Below, one piece after another: positions 36,700-48,868 of a stretch of 64,000 bases of DNA. The notes beneath the pieces are model-generated. The model had not been told where the DNA came from. It did not search any database and worked only from the letters and a program-made list of their open reading frames with translations. The stretch is from positions 1 through 64,000 of the forward strand of contig NW_024883420.1 of assembly GCF_019059575.1 (NCBI RefSeq). Reading direction: 5' to 3'. Positions within the stretch are counted from its first letter, which is position 1, and every line of letters starts with the position of its first letter. The translations under genes and the position numbers were made by a program. The DNA is from Amphibalanus amphitrite (Eukaryota > Arthropoda > Thecostraca > Balanomorpha > Balanidae).

Positions 36700-37610
36700 A
36701 AGGTGAAACGCTCGAAACGGCGCGCGCCGCCGGCCGAGGGCGCCGAGCCGGCCCAGGCCGGCTGCGGGTCAAACAGAAGCCGTCTCCGCGGCGGCCGCCC
36801 AGTGACAGCGACTCGGACTGACGTCGAGGCACCGCTGCCGCCTCCGCCGACCAACCCGCCGCCCAGCAAGGGCAGTTTGAAGGCGGCTGCGCCGGTGAAG
36901 GTGGCGCGGCCTGGCAGGGGCCGCGGCCGGCCCACTCCCAGCTACCCGTCCCGCGAGGTGCTCAGTACCACCGACTCGTCCGATTCTGAGGCAGCGCCGT
37001 CGGCGGGCCGCCGCCAGCAGTGACGACGACCGGCTGGCGGCGTTCGCGCGGGACTTGTCCGACTCCTGGTACTCGGACTTGCCGCCCAAACTGGACGCCG
37101 GCGGCGTGAGCACCAGCAACGCCAATAAAAAGTCCACCTTCATCCGGCTCTTCTCGCACCGTGTCAAAAGGACTACGCCGCGCGGCCGGCCGGCCAACTC
37201 GAATGAGCGCAGCGAAGGGCACACGTCCCCGACGGCGGCACTGGCGCCTCCCGCCGCGCCGCTGCCGGCGTTGCTGGCAACGCCGATCCAGGCCCATCGA
37301 TTTCTACTGTTTTGTTGCCTACGTGCCGCTGCCGCCGCTCAGCCAGCACAATGGCGTGCCGGTGTTGCGCTGTCGGATCGAAAAGCGGCTCGTGCAGCGG
37401 ACGGACGGGTGCGGCCCGCGCGATGAGCCGCCGCCGCACACCGAGCTGCGCCGCGCGGACGTGAAGGTGGAGCTGGCAGCGGCCTGCTCAGTCTTGGCTC
37501 AGTCCCCTCAACGGCGTCGACCGGCTCTCCGGCGATTTGCGGTCAGAAACGCCGCCGCTTCTGGGACCAAGGTGTCAGAGCGCGGCGCTGCCCGTGAGAC
37601 GTTAAGTTAG
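36700..37610 (+). pseudogene. GC-rich host-like coding fragment with AT-hook, frameshifted
   Basis: About 0.9 kb of plus-strand GC-rich coding-like sequence runs through three frames. Frame one (36703-37023) is basic and Pro-rich with the AT-hook-like RPGRGRGRP at 36907-36933 and an acidic TTDSSDSE segment. Frame two continues with SSDDDRLAAFARDLSDSWYS and KKSTFIRLFS (about 37014-37145). Frame three (about 37290-37500) has VPVLRCRIEKRLVQR. Read in order these look like one disordered protein broken by two one-base shifts. An AT-hook plus Ser/Asp-rich segments recalls AF4/FMR2 (Lilliputian-type) transcription elongation factors, but this is a weak guess. It lies inside element H directly after the LINE remnant, so it may be captured host sequence. 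Confidence 0.35.
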
Positions 37611-38645
37611 CACAGGCAATGTCGTCTGCACTCCTTGCAGTTCATGTTGAATACACAACCATGTTGCGAAGTAATAGGCGCCGGGTTTTTCAGTTCATAG
37701 AACTTTTTCCCTGGCTATTACACCCCACAACCGAACACTGACACCTTGCACAAGTATGACTGTGTGTATGAATGTTAATAAATACATGAACCAATGTTGT
37801 GTTTTCGGTTCCAGTACCTTCTTTGGGCACCTCGGCAACAAGTAAGTAATCCGTTAGCTTTGCCACACCTAAGATAGGCTCCCACGTTGTTATTTGCTCC
37901 CGGGTTAACATAAACCGGTTTAACGTAACTTTTGCATCCCGGCCAAAATTGCCGGGTTAACTGTCCCACCGCTCGAGACTGGCGCTAGGCTGGCCGAGCA
38001 AAAAAAAAGTTTGTCCGCGGCTTCGTCTTATTCGCAGCTGCTGGACACGGGGGAGGGGGGAGGAGGGGCTGCATCGGACGAAAAGCGGCCTCTGGTATTA
38101 ACTGGATTTTTTTGCCAGCTGGCGCCGTATGGTGGCGCTAGCAGAGCTTCTTACATATCAATGCTAGATATAAAAGAATAAATATTTACCAATCAATTTT
38201 TCATTTAAAGCCATTTGAAATATTTATGTCCATCCTACTACCGCGCTTAGGTATATCTAAAATTAAATACCTTTCGTGCGTCGCCAGCTGGCCAGCCAGC
38301 TGACGCAATCCAGCTTTTACCAAAGCCCCGAAAAGCGATGACGTGAGCCCTAATATTGGCTTCACCACACAATTTGAGCCCTCAAACTGGAATCAGGTGA
38401 GCTCGAAAATGGGGATCAGGCTGAAAACTGGTATCATAGTGAGACTAGTTTTAGAGCTTGACACCGATAATGGGTACTGACTGAGCACTGTTTCTGCGAT
38501 CAATGATACTGATTTAAGGGATCGTATGAGCCCATGTGGCGTTGCTCAGAAAGTATTCTCGAAATGTGCTGTCTGTTTTGAATATGGTACATTAGCCCGA
38601 AAACTGGTCTCTGAGCCCGAAAATCGGGACACTGTTTTCTCAGTG

Positions 38646-39057
38646 AAGGCACTCACTGCACCCGGCTACGGGGTGCGCTCCCTCGGGAGCAGCGGTGCGT
38701 GCCGCTCCAAGGGAGCAGCCCGCATGAGATAAAGTTGCCTGTCCAGCCCGGAGGGGTAGCGGCGTGGAGGAGAAGGATTTCAGTTTCCTGAGGACAGAAG
38801 CACGGAACGGTGTGTATAGGGTCTCCGATACAGAGGTCATATGGAGGTGCACAGAAGTCTATGGTTCTCCGATCCAAAGGTACAGCTCGGCAGTCCAGCC
38901 ATGTGAGGTCGTCGGTCAGTGCCCCGACCGCGACAGAAACTCGACAATGGAGGGTGACACGAACACGACCGACCGACACTGGTCGTCGGTCACCGCACCG
39001 ATTTAGCACCGCCCGTTCTGGTCAGACCTGTGTGCCATATGTATAGTCAGTCACGTA
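38646..39057. other. spacer between mobile elements
   Basis: About 410 bases between element H and the second hAT copy, with no recognised feature. Confidence 0.4.
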
Positions 39058-40911
39058 GCTACAGCCAGGGGCGGCGCCACGGGTTTTCGATAGGGGGGGA
39101 CGGGGACCGAAAATCGAAAATCCCAAAAGTAGATACTGATCGTGTATGCAAAAAAAAAAAAAACGAGGCACGTAACGCCGCGAAACTTGGCAAGGCCCAA
39201 AACACATCGAATGGTGCATCCCGTTTCCAAACTTATCCTAGGACACCTAAGATCGATCACCTTTTCAAGCATCCTTGCCTCTAAATCAAAATTTGCAGTC
39301 TTGCCAACTCAAAGCTGGTTTCCTATACAAGCTGCGAATTGCTTAGGTATGAATAGCAGTGCCAGCTATTCTTACGTTTCGTACTTTCAAATTTTCGATC
39401 TTACGTCTGGTCAGCTTCAGGGCTTCACCATCATATAGTCATGGAGGAAAAGTGGGAATGTCTTCTGCTCTGACAAGTGCGCCAAAACTGCAATATAATT
39501 TCAGAATCATGACATCACCACCTGATCCATATGCAACGGGCAAGGTGCAGCTAATGGCTAGCCGTCAGTGGTCATGTCATCGGTGGTCACTCAAAAGGCC
39601 ATGCTAGGTCATGGAAGGTCACCAGCCGTTATTTGATCACACTTTCTGATGGATTTTACTTGCCAAGAGCTTTGCGGGAAAAACGAGCGCATGCATCGTT
39701 GAAAAAAAAAATGAGTGAAAGGGTCTCAGGTCCGGCGACCTCTGCAGGTGAAATGCCCCAGGGTAGGATTCCGGTCCTTGTTGATTAACTTCTTCAAAAA
39801 TGGCAGTAGAGCTGTGATGTCGGCACCATTGTGTTCGTCATGATCGAGCTGGCACGACCTGCATCGTTCTCATATTCACCCTCCAATCGTAACAACTACA
39901 GCAGGGATTGGCAAATGGCGGGGCACCTCCTTTGGGAGGTAATGAAGGTCTCTGGAAACCTCATCCCACATCTCTTTAGCATTAGTGGTTCTCCTTATGG
40001 AACAGGTTTCTTGACTGGTCTGTTTCACCCCAGAATTCAAAGACTAGTCAAGGTAAAACCGAGCGCACCACAGTGAGCACAATTTGATAAGCTGGTGTGT
40101 CTCAATTTTCATGTAGGACCTTTCACGTATCACGGACCTAAAACCCTTTCGTGCACTCATGCAAAAGCAACTGCCATGTTTCAACAGCTGGTAATGGCAT
40201 TTTCACAGCCGCTGACGTAAGAAGGGGAGGGATGGGGGGCTCGATTAGACCCCCAGCCGTTCGGCCGCCGACCGAACTTAGTTTTGCAGAAAAACGAGTG
40301 CTATCGAACCCCTTGACGAGAGGGAGCCGATGCTATATCCAATTATAAGGTCTTGGGCTACTGCGTGCTTTTTTGGTCCTGCCTGTGATCTATCCGAACA
40401 CTTCTCCCCACAAGTGCTGGGGTTAAATGGCATAGATTTCAAATGGTTCCTGTGGTAGAACTGCCATGCTTGAATTTGACTAATTAGGAATGGAAAATTT
40501 TCATATAGTAACGGAAATTTATGGAATTTCAGTGAACTTGGTTTTATCGGCAATGGGGTCTGGCAGTGGGGTGGGAAGGTAATAAATAATAACCCTGCCT
40601 GGCGCCCCAAAAAGGGGGCACGATCCCCGAGGCCCTGCCGATCACCTTATAACTACGGGCATCACAGCTCCACACCTTTTGCAGATGGCCAGGGCCTAGG
40701 ACCCCCTGCGATGCATCCCAACAGCAATCTTTATTCAGAACCTGCCTTTGTTAACCAACGATGCATTAAATGCGACGGATAGCTCTATAATGCATTATTA
40801 TCAACTATTGAACGGGCCTCGCCGATAGGGGGGTACTGTACCCCCCTAACTTTCGATAGCGGGGGACCTGTCCCCCCCGTCCCCCCCGGTGGCGCCGCCC
40901 ATGGCTACAGC
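39058..40911 (+). mobile_element. non-autonomous hAT element, copy 2, with exact TSD
   Basis: The element proper is 39066-40903, flanked by exact eight-base duplications GCTACAGC (39058-39065 and 40904-40911). It starts CAGGGGCGGCGCCACGGG and ends CCGGTGGCGCCGCCCATG. It aligns in reverse with 25888-28327. It lacks the nested MULE element but keeps about 400 bases (about 39776-40194) missing there. No transposase is recognisable. Confidence 0.88.
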
Positions 40912-42990
40912 CTCGCTACAACCATTGATTCATGTGTTGGAATTTCTACGAACTTGATAGGAAATCGGTACATGGAATGGCATACATGATGCAGTGCGTG
41001 ATACCTGGGTCCTCTCAATATGCGCTATTGCACTGTGTGCTAGACATTTTCAATCACGGGAAAATTAATTTTGGATGCATTCAAAATATGCATGGGTACT
41101 ATTGGTAACGTCTATAAAGGAAGAAACTCTTGAGTAAACAGAGTAGGTAACTGTCAAAAGGGCAGCAAGAGCTATTTTTAGAACCAGATTCGTGAAAGTA
41201 GAATATTCAATCTACTATATATTTGATAACTATTTCTAAGAATCGCATAAGCATGCCCACTCTAGGAAGCTATTTGCGCAAATTTTCATGAGAATGTAGA
41301 CGGTTCGCAGATGGTTCGTCTGACCCTTTGGTGATTCAGTCGTTCCAGTTCAACTGCTGTTCCAATCCTCGATTTGCCATCTGACCTTCTTGGATTCAGT
41401 CTGACGTTGTGCTTGACTGATCCGACCCTCTGGTGTGCCTAGCCGACCCTCTGGTGCCTCTAGCCGCCACTCCTTTGATCCTGTCTGACCCTCCTTTGAT
41501 CCTGTCTGACCCTCCTTTGATCCTGTCCTATCCTCCGCTGTTCCTGACCGGCCCTCTGGTGACCCGAGCCGACGGCGGCGGTCGCTCCGCCGGGAATCCT
41601 CGCGCTCCACCGTTTGTCGATCCAGAACCTGAGAAGTCAGCTCGCTTTTCAGGAAAGGTCCCGTGAGGGGTGCCTGTGCGCAGTTCAGCAGCAATGAATC
41701 GTACACACAGCGGCAATAAACGTCACTGGCCGTCGACAGTAGCCTCAGGGCTTCCACGAACAACACTGTAAGTTCGCTCGCGCCGCCAGCTGCTGGTCTA
41801 ATTAAACTATATGACCCATAAGTCTTCAGTTGTGTGTCTAATCTCAAAAGATTCTTTGAAATAATTTGTGGTTGGAACATAGGGATTCATTCAAACAAAA
41901 TGCATCCATTTAGGTTTCTTCCATTTTGCTGATTACTTTTCTAGCCTCACGTGTGTTGGTGCGGCAGAGCTATGTTACGACGTGGCGCTGCGGGCGGACA
42001 TTCATTGCCCGACGGAATTTATTGGCTAGCAGGGGTGAAACAACGACATAGAGATGAAGAATCATTCATCCAGACCTTCCTCCTGATGAATGCCAGCCAC
42101 GGATTGCCTCGGTTTGCAATTTTAATAGTTTCTGCCCACTCGGGCCACTCGGTAAAGCGAAGCTTGGTCAGCTCAAAATTCTTACGGTTAGCTCGCCTGT
42201 AAAATAATGGCGTTGAACAAATAGCTTTGGGCCTTAGTGCAGCATTGGTTGGTCAGGCTTGTACATTTTGAAGCAGCGAAGCAACGAAGCAAACCACATG
42301 AAGCAAAGAAGTATCAAAGCAAAATATCTAGCAGCGTTCACAAACACACTGCTTGTTTGGCTTGCGGTCCGGTCGGACAGGTCGACGGCTCCGTTTGCCC
42401 GCGGCACCAGTCCGGTGTCGGTGAGGGCCGCCATCACTCCGTATCGCCCCCACAGAACGACCGGCCGCCGGGCGCCGGCAAAGGTCGCGGTCTCCACCCG
42501 CCGCGACTGAGCCGAACAGAACACCCTGCAGCCGCTGAGGGTGACCGATGTCCGACCGCCGCGCCGTCTGTCCAGCCGACACTCAGCCGACATTCGCGCT
42601 ACTGACGGCAAGTCAGAATAAGGCTGGCTTTCTCGGAACTGCAAATACTAATAATGCTGCGCACCTTTCTGTGACCTTTCTTAATTCAAAATCATTTGAA
42701 TTTTTATTATTCGCACCTGCTGACCTCTTTTGAAGCATTATGTGGTGATGTATATTGACTATTAATAGCTAAATTAGCTACGAATTCACATATTCTCCCT
42801 TAGAATGACATATAACTTGGTAAATATTAACTTTCTTTCGGTAAAAGTGAACTATTTCGGATAGCCATTGCACAAAGATGCTTGTTTAATTGTCCTTAAC
42901 CAACCCTGTCCTTGGACTCTAACTTCTCACTTTCCTGTAAAGAAGGCATTAATTGATGATTCGACATCCACAGATAAAGGAAACCAAATA
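40912..42990. other. non-coding stretch with a 21-bp repeat
   Basis: Apart from the 21-bp tandem repeat at 41420-41530, annotated separately, and a GC-rich patch at 42360-42600, nothing is recognised. Confidence 0.4.
41395..41565. repeat. 21-bp tandem repeat (CTGACCCTCCTTTGATCCTGT)-like
   Basis: Three near-identical 21-base units (about 41466-41530) are flanked by diverged relatives containing CCGACCCTCTGGTG. On the minus strand they fall in a 176-codon open frame (41350-41880) as a seven-residue repeat TGSKEGQ. I see no other support for a gene there, so I list only the repeat. Confidence 0.7.
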
Positions 42991-43200
42991 CAACTTAATT
43001 TTAGGTTCTGTTCCAGAAGGCTGTTCAGTTCGGCCTTGACCTCCGCCCGGGTCGGGTCGCTTGCGCTGTGCTCCGCTGTGCCGCTCCTTGCCTGTGACCG
43101 ACCGCGCCGCCGTGCCGTGCCGTACACGACCCACGGCGAGTTGCGAGTGAGAGAGTGATTGTCGACGGCGGCCCAGCGGCCCTGATCGCACTGAGGAGCC

Positions 43201-44061
43201 ATGACCATCGATCGCCAGGAGTTAAAGGAGGCGTTCATGTCCTGTCTCGAGGATGACGCTATTTTCGACCGCCTGTGTAACAGACTAGCTGAGCGCATCG
43301 AGGCTTCGGTCAACTTCGCAGTGGCAGAGGCGGTCGCAGAGAAGGACAGAGAAATACAGGAGCTGAAGCAGGAGCTACAGGAGACTGCTAACCAGGTAAA
43401 CGAGCTAGAACAATACTCTAGAAAGCAGTTCATCAACATTAACGGTGTCCCCGAAACACAGGGAGAAGCCGTAACCCAGAAAGTGTTTGAGATCGCCCGA
43501 GCTGCAGGCGCGGAGCTGGCTCCTGGCGACCTGGATGTCGCCCATCGTGTAGGCAGGCCCAGAGACGGCAAAAACCGAACCATCATTGCAAGGTTTGCAA
43601 GCTTCACGGCTCGTCAGAGGGTCTATGAAAAGCGACGCGAGCTCCGCAACGCAACCACCGTGGCTGGGTCCTCGCTAACGACCGCTCAACTGCGAGAGAT
43701 CTACATCTCAGACAGCCTCACAAAGCGAAACGAAGAAACGATGTACATCGCTAGACAAATGAAGAAAAACGGCAGCGTCTGGGCTGCATGGACCGATAAC
43801 GGAAAAATGAAGATCAAGATAGAGAAGAACGGGCCTACAAAGACCATCCAGTCGACGAAAGATCTACGGGAGCTGGTCGGTGACGGGCCGAGTCCCGCCC
43901 CACCGGCTGGTGGGCCTGGAGCCGCCGCTGGAACGACCGGACCGGGAAGCGCTGGCGTGCCGCGCGGTGACGAGGCGTCTGCCCGCGGGCGCCGCCAGCC
44001 GTCCCGCCAAGCGGCGCGGGCCCGCCGGGCCGACGACCGGTCACCAGCACCTGTCAGCTGA
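43201..44061 (+). CDS. LINE ORF1 protein, coiled coil plus RRM-like domain
   Basis: A 286-residue retrotransposon protein expected to bind the element RNA. Residues about 40-80 are heptad-rich and charged (EKDREIQELKQELQETANQV), giving a coiled coil likely to drive multimerisation. The central region (about 78-225) begins YSRKQFININGVPE and includes VAHRVGRPRDGKNRTIIARF, a pattern found in ORF1 proteins of many invertebrate LINEs, resembling the RRM and C-terminal domain arrangement of L1 ORF1p. The tail from about 230 is Pro/Ala/Gly/Arg-rich and probably disordered and RNA-binding. The ATG at 43201 is the first of the open frame and follows a GC-rich leader. ORF2 follows 1.1 kb downstream in the same direction. 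No break is seen. Confidence 0.8.
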   Translation: MTIDRQELKEAFMSCLEDDAIFDRLCNRLAERIEASVNFAVAEAVAEKDREIQELKQELQETANQVNELEQYSRKQFININGVPETQGEAVTQKVFEIARAAGAELAPGDLDVAHRVGRPRDGKNRTIIARFASFTARQRVYEKRRELRNATTVAGSSLTTAQLREIYISDSLTKRNEETMYIARQMKKNGSVWAAWTDNGKMKIKIEKNGPTKTIQSTKDLRELVGDGPSPAPPAGGPGAAAGTTGPGSAGVPRGDEASARGRRQPSRQAARARRADDRSPAPVS

Positions 44062-45198
44062 GAGGCCTGGATCACATCAAACTGCCAGCGACCGGCAAGG
44101 CCCATGCCACGAACAAGGTACGAATCTACGTGACGCATACACGTCCCCCTCCCCCTTAGCCCCGCCCGGCTGACAAGACGCGGCCCTTCGAGGGGTCGGC
44201 TGACGGGCCGGCCGGCCGGCCGGGCGCGCGGCTCGCCGGTGTATCGGGTTGACAGGTAGCGCGCCAGCTGGTGGCCTGTGGCACCACTTCGGCGGAGCTG
44301 GCCGTGCCAGTTTTTTTTTTTTGCGGGGTGATGCGTGCGGGGACCACTTGAGTGCTGGACGCTGTGTCTTAAAGTATTCAAAATCATTCTGTTAATTGTG
44401 TCTAATGATATTTATTAATAAAATGGTTCGAGGTCATACTGGCCAACCCGTATCCTGGTAGAGTGTGGCCGACCGGGATCTGCGGTGTCGTTGGAAAGTG
44501 CCCATCTGGCCCTCGGCGCGTACCAGCGAGGTGAGCCCCGCTGGTCCCATGTTGTGAACCTGCTGATCCATGGTGTTGCGACGGGACGGCACAATCCACG
44601 ATGCGTATCGGAGGGTGTAACGGGTCCAGCACTGGCGCGTTCCGGGGGGGGGGGGGGGGCACTATCGAGTATCGAGGTACCTTACCGATTAAATACCAGA
44701 CAGACGCTGCCCCGGTTGGCTAGTGTGCAGGCTGACCTGTTGAGTGTCTCGGCGGGATGCGCCTGTCAACCCTCGTTGTGTCTGGGTGGGACGGACTGAC
44801 CCGCGGTGTGCCCCGGTGGTGGGGTGTGCTCAGCCGATCCATGGTATACACCAGCTGGACAGGCCCTACCCTCGGCCGACCTATGGTGTGTCCGACTGGG
44901 CGTGTCAGACGGATCTCTGATGTTGATCATAGAGTGCACTAGTGAGATACTGGTCCGTGGCGATATATCTTGATTGTGTCATGGCGCATGTCGATTATAT
45001 GTGTTCCCTGGTTTACAAGTGTATGTTTTTGTTTGGTCACGATTAGTTATTCTGCATTACTCAGTGCATTAGTATTGATGTTTCAATCGAGTTTTTGGGG
45101 TCGCCGAGCCGCTGTCGTATCGTGCTAGCGCCGTTCCCATAAGCCCACTCGCGTGGTCGTCTGCCGCTGCCGCCACCGGGATCGTCTGCTTACCTAAG
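44062..45198 (+). other. LINE inter-ORF region
   Basis: No convincing frame links ORF1 to ORF2 here. It has a G run of about 17 near 44646-44660 and GTGTGTCCG-like irregular repeats at 44740-44900. The upstream part may be coding remnant or the ORF2 leader. Confidence 0.4.
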
Positions 45199-48100
45199 AT
45201 GCTGCCCCTGGGACATTTACCTACTAAGCCACAGCCAGTCGGTGACTGGAAGCCTGGTCTGGTTCCGGCTGCCTATCAGGCCGGCCCGCTTCACTTCTCT
45301 GTTTTCTCTCGAGCTGCCACCCGGTCGCCACCGCCCGCCACCCTTCCACCACCCAGTCCACCCATCCTTCCACCCCAGGTGGGGGGAGGGGTTCCCAACA
45401 CCCGCCTTCGCCAACAGTTCCCCATCCCCTACCTATCCTTAAGTTTAAGTTTTGATTTCCCGAGCCGCCACCGTCATTCATACATCCACACACATCTATA
45501 CACGTCCATAAACCACACAACACACCGGCAATGGGCACTGCTCAACTTGTACAAAGATCTTCAACAGCTTTTACTCATAGCAGGTCTAGAACTAAATCCT
45601 GGCCCCGGCAGACAAGCATGCTATCCCAAACTATCACTCGCACATGTTAATATCAATTCAATAACTGCCCCTAACAGGCTAGACGAATTGCAACAATTTG
45701 TAGACTATAACAACATTCATATCTTAGCACTTAGCGAAGTCAAAACTGATTCCTCGATTCACCCTAGTCTGTACACATTGGACGATTTCCACTCACCACT
45801 CATCAAACACAGAACACGTCACGGAGGAGGCACGGCAATTTACGCCAAGTCATCCTTACCTATAATACGTCTGCATCAACTTGAAATAGGAGATGAGGAA
45901 TGGATCTGGTGCAAGATCACTTGCGAAAAAAGTACACTCATTATTTGCTGCCTCTATCTACCACCAAATTTAGCGTCAGACCGGCTAGAACTTTTTTTGG
46001 ACAGACTTACGGAAAGCGTAAGTATGGCTCAACTTTTAAATCCAACTGCTATTTTAATCACTGGGGATTTCAATGCGGGAAACATATACATTAACACCGG
46101 ATTCCGGAACAGCGGTACAACTCCATTCGACAAAAAACTAAAAGACACAGCACTTACTCTTGACTTGCACCAAATCATCGACAAACCTACAAGGCTTACG
46201 GACACGACGGCAAATTTACGCGACTTGATTTTCACCAACAACGAAAACATTGTTATCGACAGTGGAGCATTGTCTCCTTTTTCCACATTAGATCATTTCC
46301 CTATATACGCCACATTTGACCTTAACACTAAAACCACTCCACCTCGCTTCGAAAAGATATGGAACTACAACAGGCTAGATGCTGATAAATTTACTAGGCT
46401 TCTCATGAACACTGACTGGCAACAAATACTTGAAACAGACATCAACACTGCTACTTCAAACTTCACTTTGGCAATTATATCTGCAGCTGAACAAGCGATA
46501 CCAACGAAAATAATACGCATTCGACAAAATGACAAACCATGGTTCACCAGCGATCTCAAAAGACAGATTAGGAAACGTGATAGACTTTTTCGGACTGCCA
46601 AACACAAGGGGACAGACAATCAGGCATGGGACAGATGGCGAGCTCAACGGAACCTGGTCACTGACCTCAATAGGCGACTCAAACAGAACCATCTCAACAA
46701 TCAGATTCATAAGCTTTTAGAACAGAAACATGACCCATACAAATATCACCAGACTCTGCGAAACATAACAGGACGCAACCGACACGAAATCATACCACCT
46801 CTGATGACAACGGACGGGCGAACACTGACCAACGACGAAGACAAAGCGACTTTATTTAACGACCATTTTGCAGCCCAATCACTTCTCACTATCCCACCTA
46901 ACCATATGCCTCCTGTGTCATACAACAGAGGCCAGGTACCCACTCTCAATACCATTGTCACTACGCCAAACGAAGTACTCAAAATTATAAATTCCCTTGA
47001 CCCCAACAAATCATGTGGCCCAGACCAACTTCCTGCCAAAATAATCAAACTCTCAGCCATAATAATCGCCGAACCTCTTTCAATACTATTCAACAAATCA
47101 TTTCGCTGTGGAATCTTCCCAGACATGTGGAAAGAGGCAAATATACACCCTATTTTCAAAAAGAAAGGCTCACAATCAGACCCAACAAACTACCGTCCGA
47201 TCTCTATTCTTCCAACTTTATCCAAGGTGATGGAAAAAATCGTATTCAAAAACATATACAGTCATCTTTCGGAACATCAGCTATTGTCAGAAAAACAGAG
47301 TGGGTACAGGCCGAAACATAGCACACAGCTTCAACTTACCTATCTCTGCCACAATCTGTATAAGTCTCTCGATTCAGGAAACGACTTCACAGCTATATTT
47401 CTCGATATCTCAAAATATTTTGATAAAATTTGGCACCAAGGACTAATTCTACAAATGCGAAAACGAATTTGGAATTACAGGATCGCTTTTGGCTTGGATC
47501 AAATCTTACCTCCAAAATCGTAAGCATCGCGTCAAAATATCCTCGTCATTTTCTAACTTTCGAACAATAAATGGTGGCTGCCCCCAAGGGTCAGTCCTCG
47601 GGCCGCTTCTTGCAATTCTTTATCTTAATGAACTATCAAAAATAACGGAGAACAACACCCAATTTTTTGCCGACGACACTTCTTTGCACGCATCTCATAC
47701 ATCCACTAGCATAGTTAACGTTCAAAAATCACTCCAGAACGACCTGAACAAAATACAGCAATACGGCCAGAAATGGATAATAGCATTTAATCCTGAAAAG
47801 ACTATCCAAATCACACTCTCAAACTCTTCAAATCCGGCAACATCACCACATCTTCTCTTTAGCGGAAAACCAATTCCAATATCCCTTTCCCATAAGCATC
47901 TCGGTATTACCCTTTCTCAAGATTTGCGTTTTCATCAACATGTAAATGATATCATTTTGAAAGTCAATAGATCCTTAAGCCCTATCTACCCTATATCAGC
48001 ACTTTTACCAAGACATGTGCTCGATCTCATTTACCGCATATACATCCGACCCTACTTTGACTATTGCGACATTATTTATGACGGAAGTATCACACTGACT

Positions 48101-48868
48101 GACTCCTTACGACTGGAAAGACTTCAAAACAGGGTAGCTAGACTAGTGACAGGAACTCTACGCAGGACATCAACTGACAAACTGAGACAGGAATTAGGAT
48201 GGACCACCCTCAAAACGAGACGGAACGTTCACAAACTCACGATGTACTATGCACTCAGACAACCACAATCACAACTTCCTACATACATCACTTCCATCAT
48301 TCCTAACACTCGATCACAAGACACCGGCAGACTCCTAAGAAATTCCAACACCCAGACATTGCCCAAGAACAGGATAACGTTATTTCAAAACTCATTTGTG
48401 CCATCAACCACCAAGCTATGGAACACACTTCCTAATTACATCCGCAGTGAAACATCCATTAAACGTTTCAAAAAGGATCTTATTAAGCACTTGGGAACCC
48501 CTCCCCCTCCTCACTATTTCTCCTACGGTACCAAATTTGGGAACAGGGTTCACACTAGGCTTAGGGTCGGGATGTCTCAGCTCAACGCTCACCTTTTCCC
48601 CCTACAGCTTTCTGATTCCCCTCAATGTCAATGCGGGTCACCCAGTGAAACTGTTCGTCACTTTCTTTTAGACTGTCCTCTTTACCGAAATGTTCGTGAT
48701 CGCCTATTTAGAGCCTTGAGTATCCATCTAGAAATTAACGTTCCTGTTCTCCGCTCCTCTGAGTTGCTGACTTTGTTATTAAATGGACCCAGTCCTGCGG
48801 GAGGTGGCGACCGAGTGGTGGCCCAGCTCTTTCAAAAATTCTTATCCGATACAGGACGGTTCAGGTAG
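45199..48868 (+). pseudogene. LINE ORF2: endonuclease and reverse transcriptase, one frameshift
   Basis: The polyprotein nicks target DNA and reverse-transcribes the element RNA. After a Pro-rich N-terminus, residues 130-136 read LELNPGP, a 2A-like motif. The APE-type endonuclease follows: N151 region, Glu180 in LALSEVKTD, ITGDFN at 287-292, LIFTN at 343-347 and LDHFPI with His366. The RT begins near SCGPDQLPAKII (about 608) with NYRPISILP, LDISKYFDKIWH, GCPQGSVLGP and the active-site FADD. The C-terminal part has a LWNTLP motif and a Cys/His motif in CQCGSPSETVRHFLLDC (C-x-C-x7-H-x4-C). The frame used to 47463 stops at 47521-47523; the rest of the RT is in the next frame (open from before 47489 to 48868). 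One extra A in the A run 47460-47463 explains the break, so it may be a young mutation or a sequence error. The start at 45199 is the first ATG of the frame; a later start is possible. Confidence 0.85.

Larger units (their letters stand above)
33662..38645. mobile_element. 5-kb CACT-ended element H (CACTA-like)
   Basis: The left end reads CACTCAGAAAACACTTTGAG and the right end reversed reads CACTGAGAAAACAGTG, flanked by AA on both sides as a possible two-base duplication. Both subterminal zones repeat GGGCTCA / TGAGCCC motifs at irregular spacing (33697-33860 and 38344-38630), as expected of transposase-binding repeats. Its internal contents are a decayed LINE fragment and a GC-rich coding fragment; no transposase is recognised. 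The overall plan (about 5 kb, CACT ends, subterminal repeats, gene-like cargo) matches the element at 55076-60229. Assignment to the CACTA/EnSpm group is an inference from the ends. Confidence 0.55.

Noticed and set aside
42927..43607. 226-codon minus-strand frame over LINE ORF1
   Set aside because: Antisense shadow of ORF1; no independent motif.
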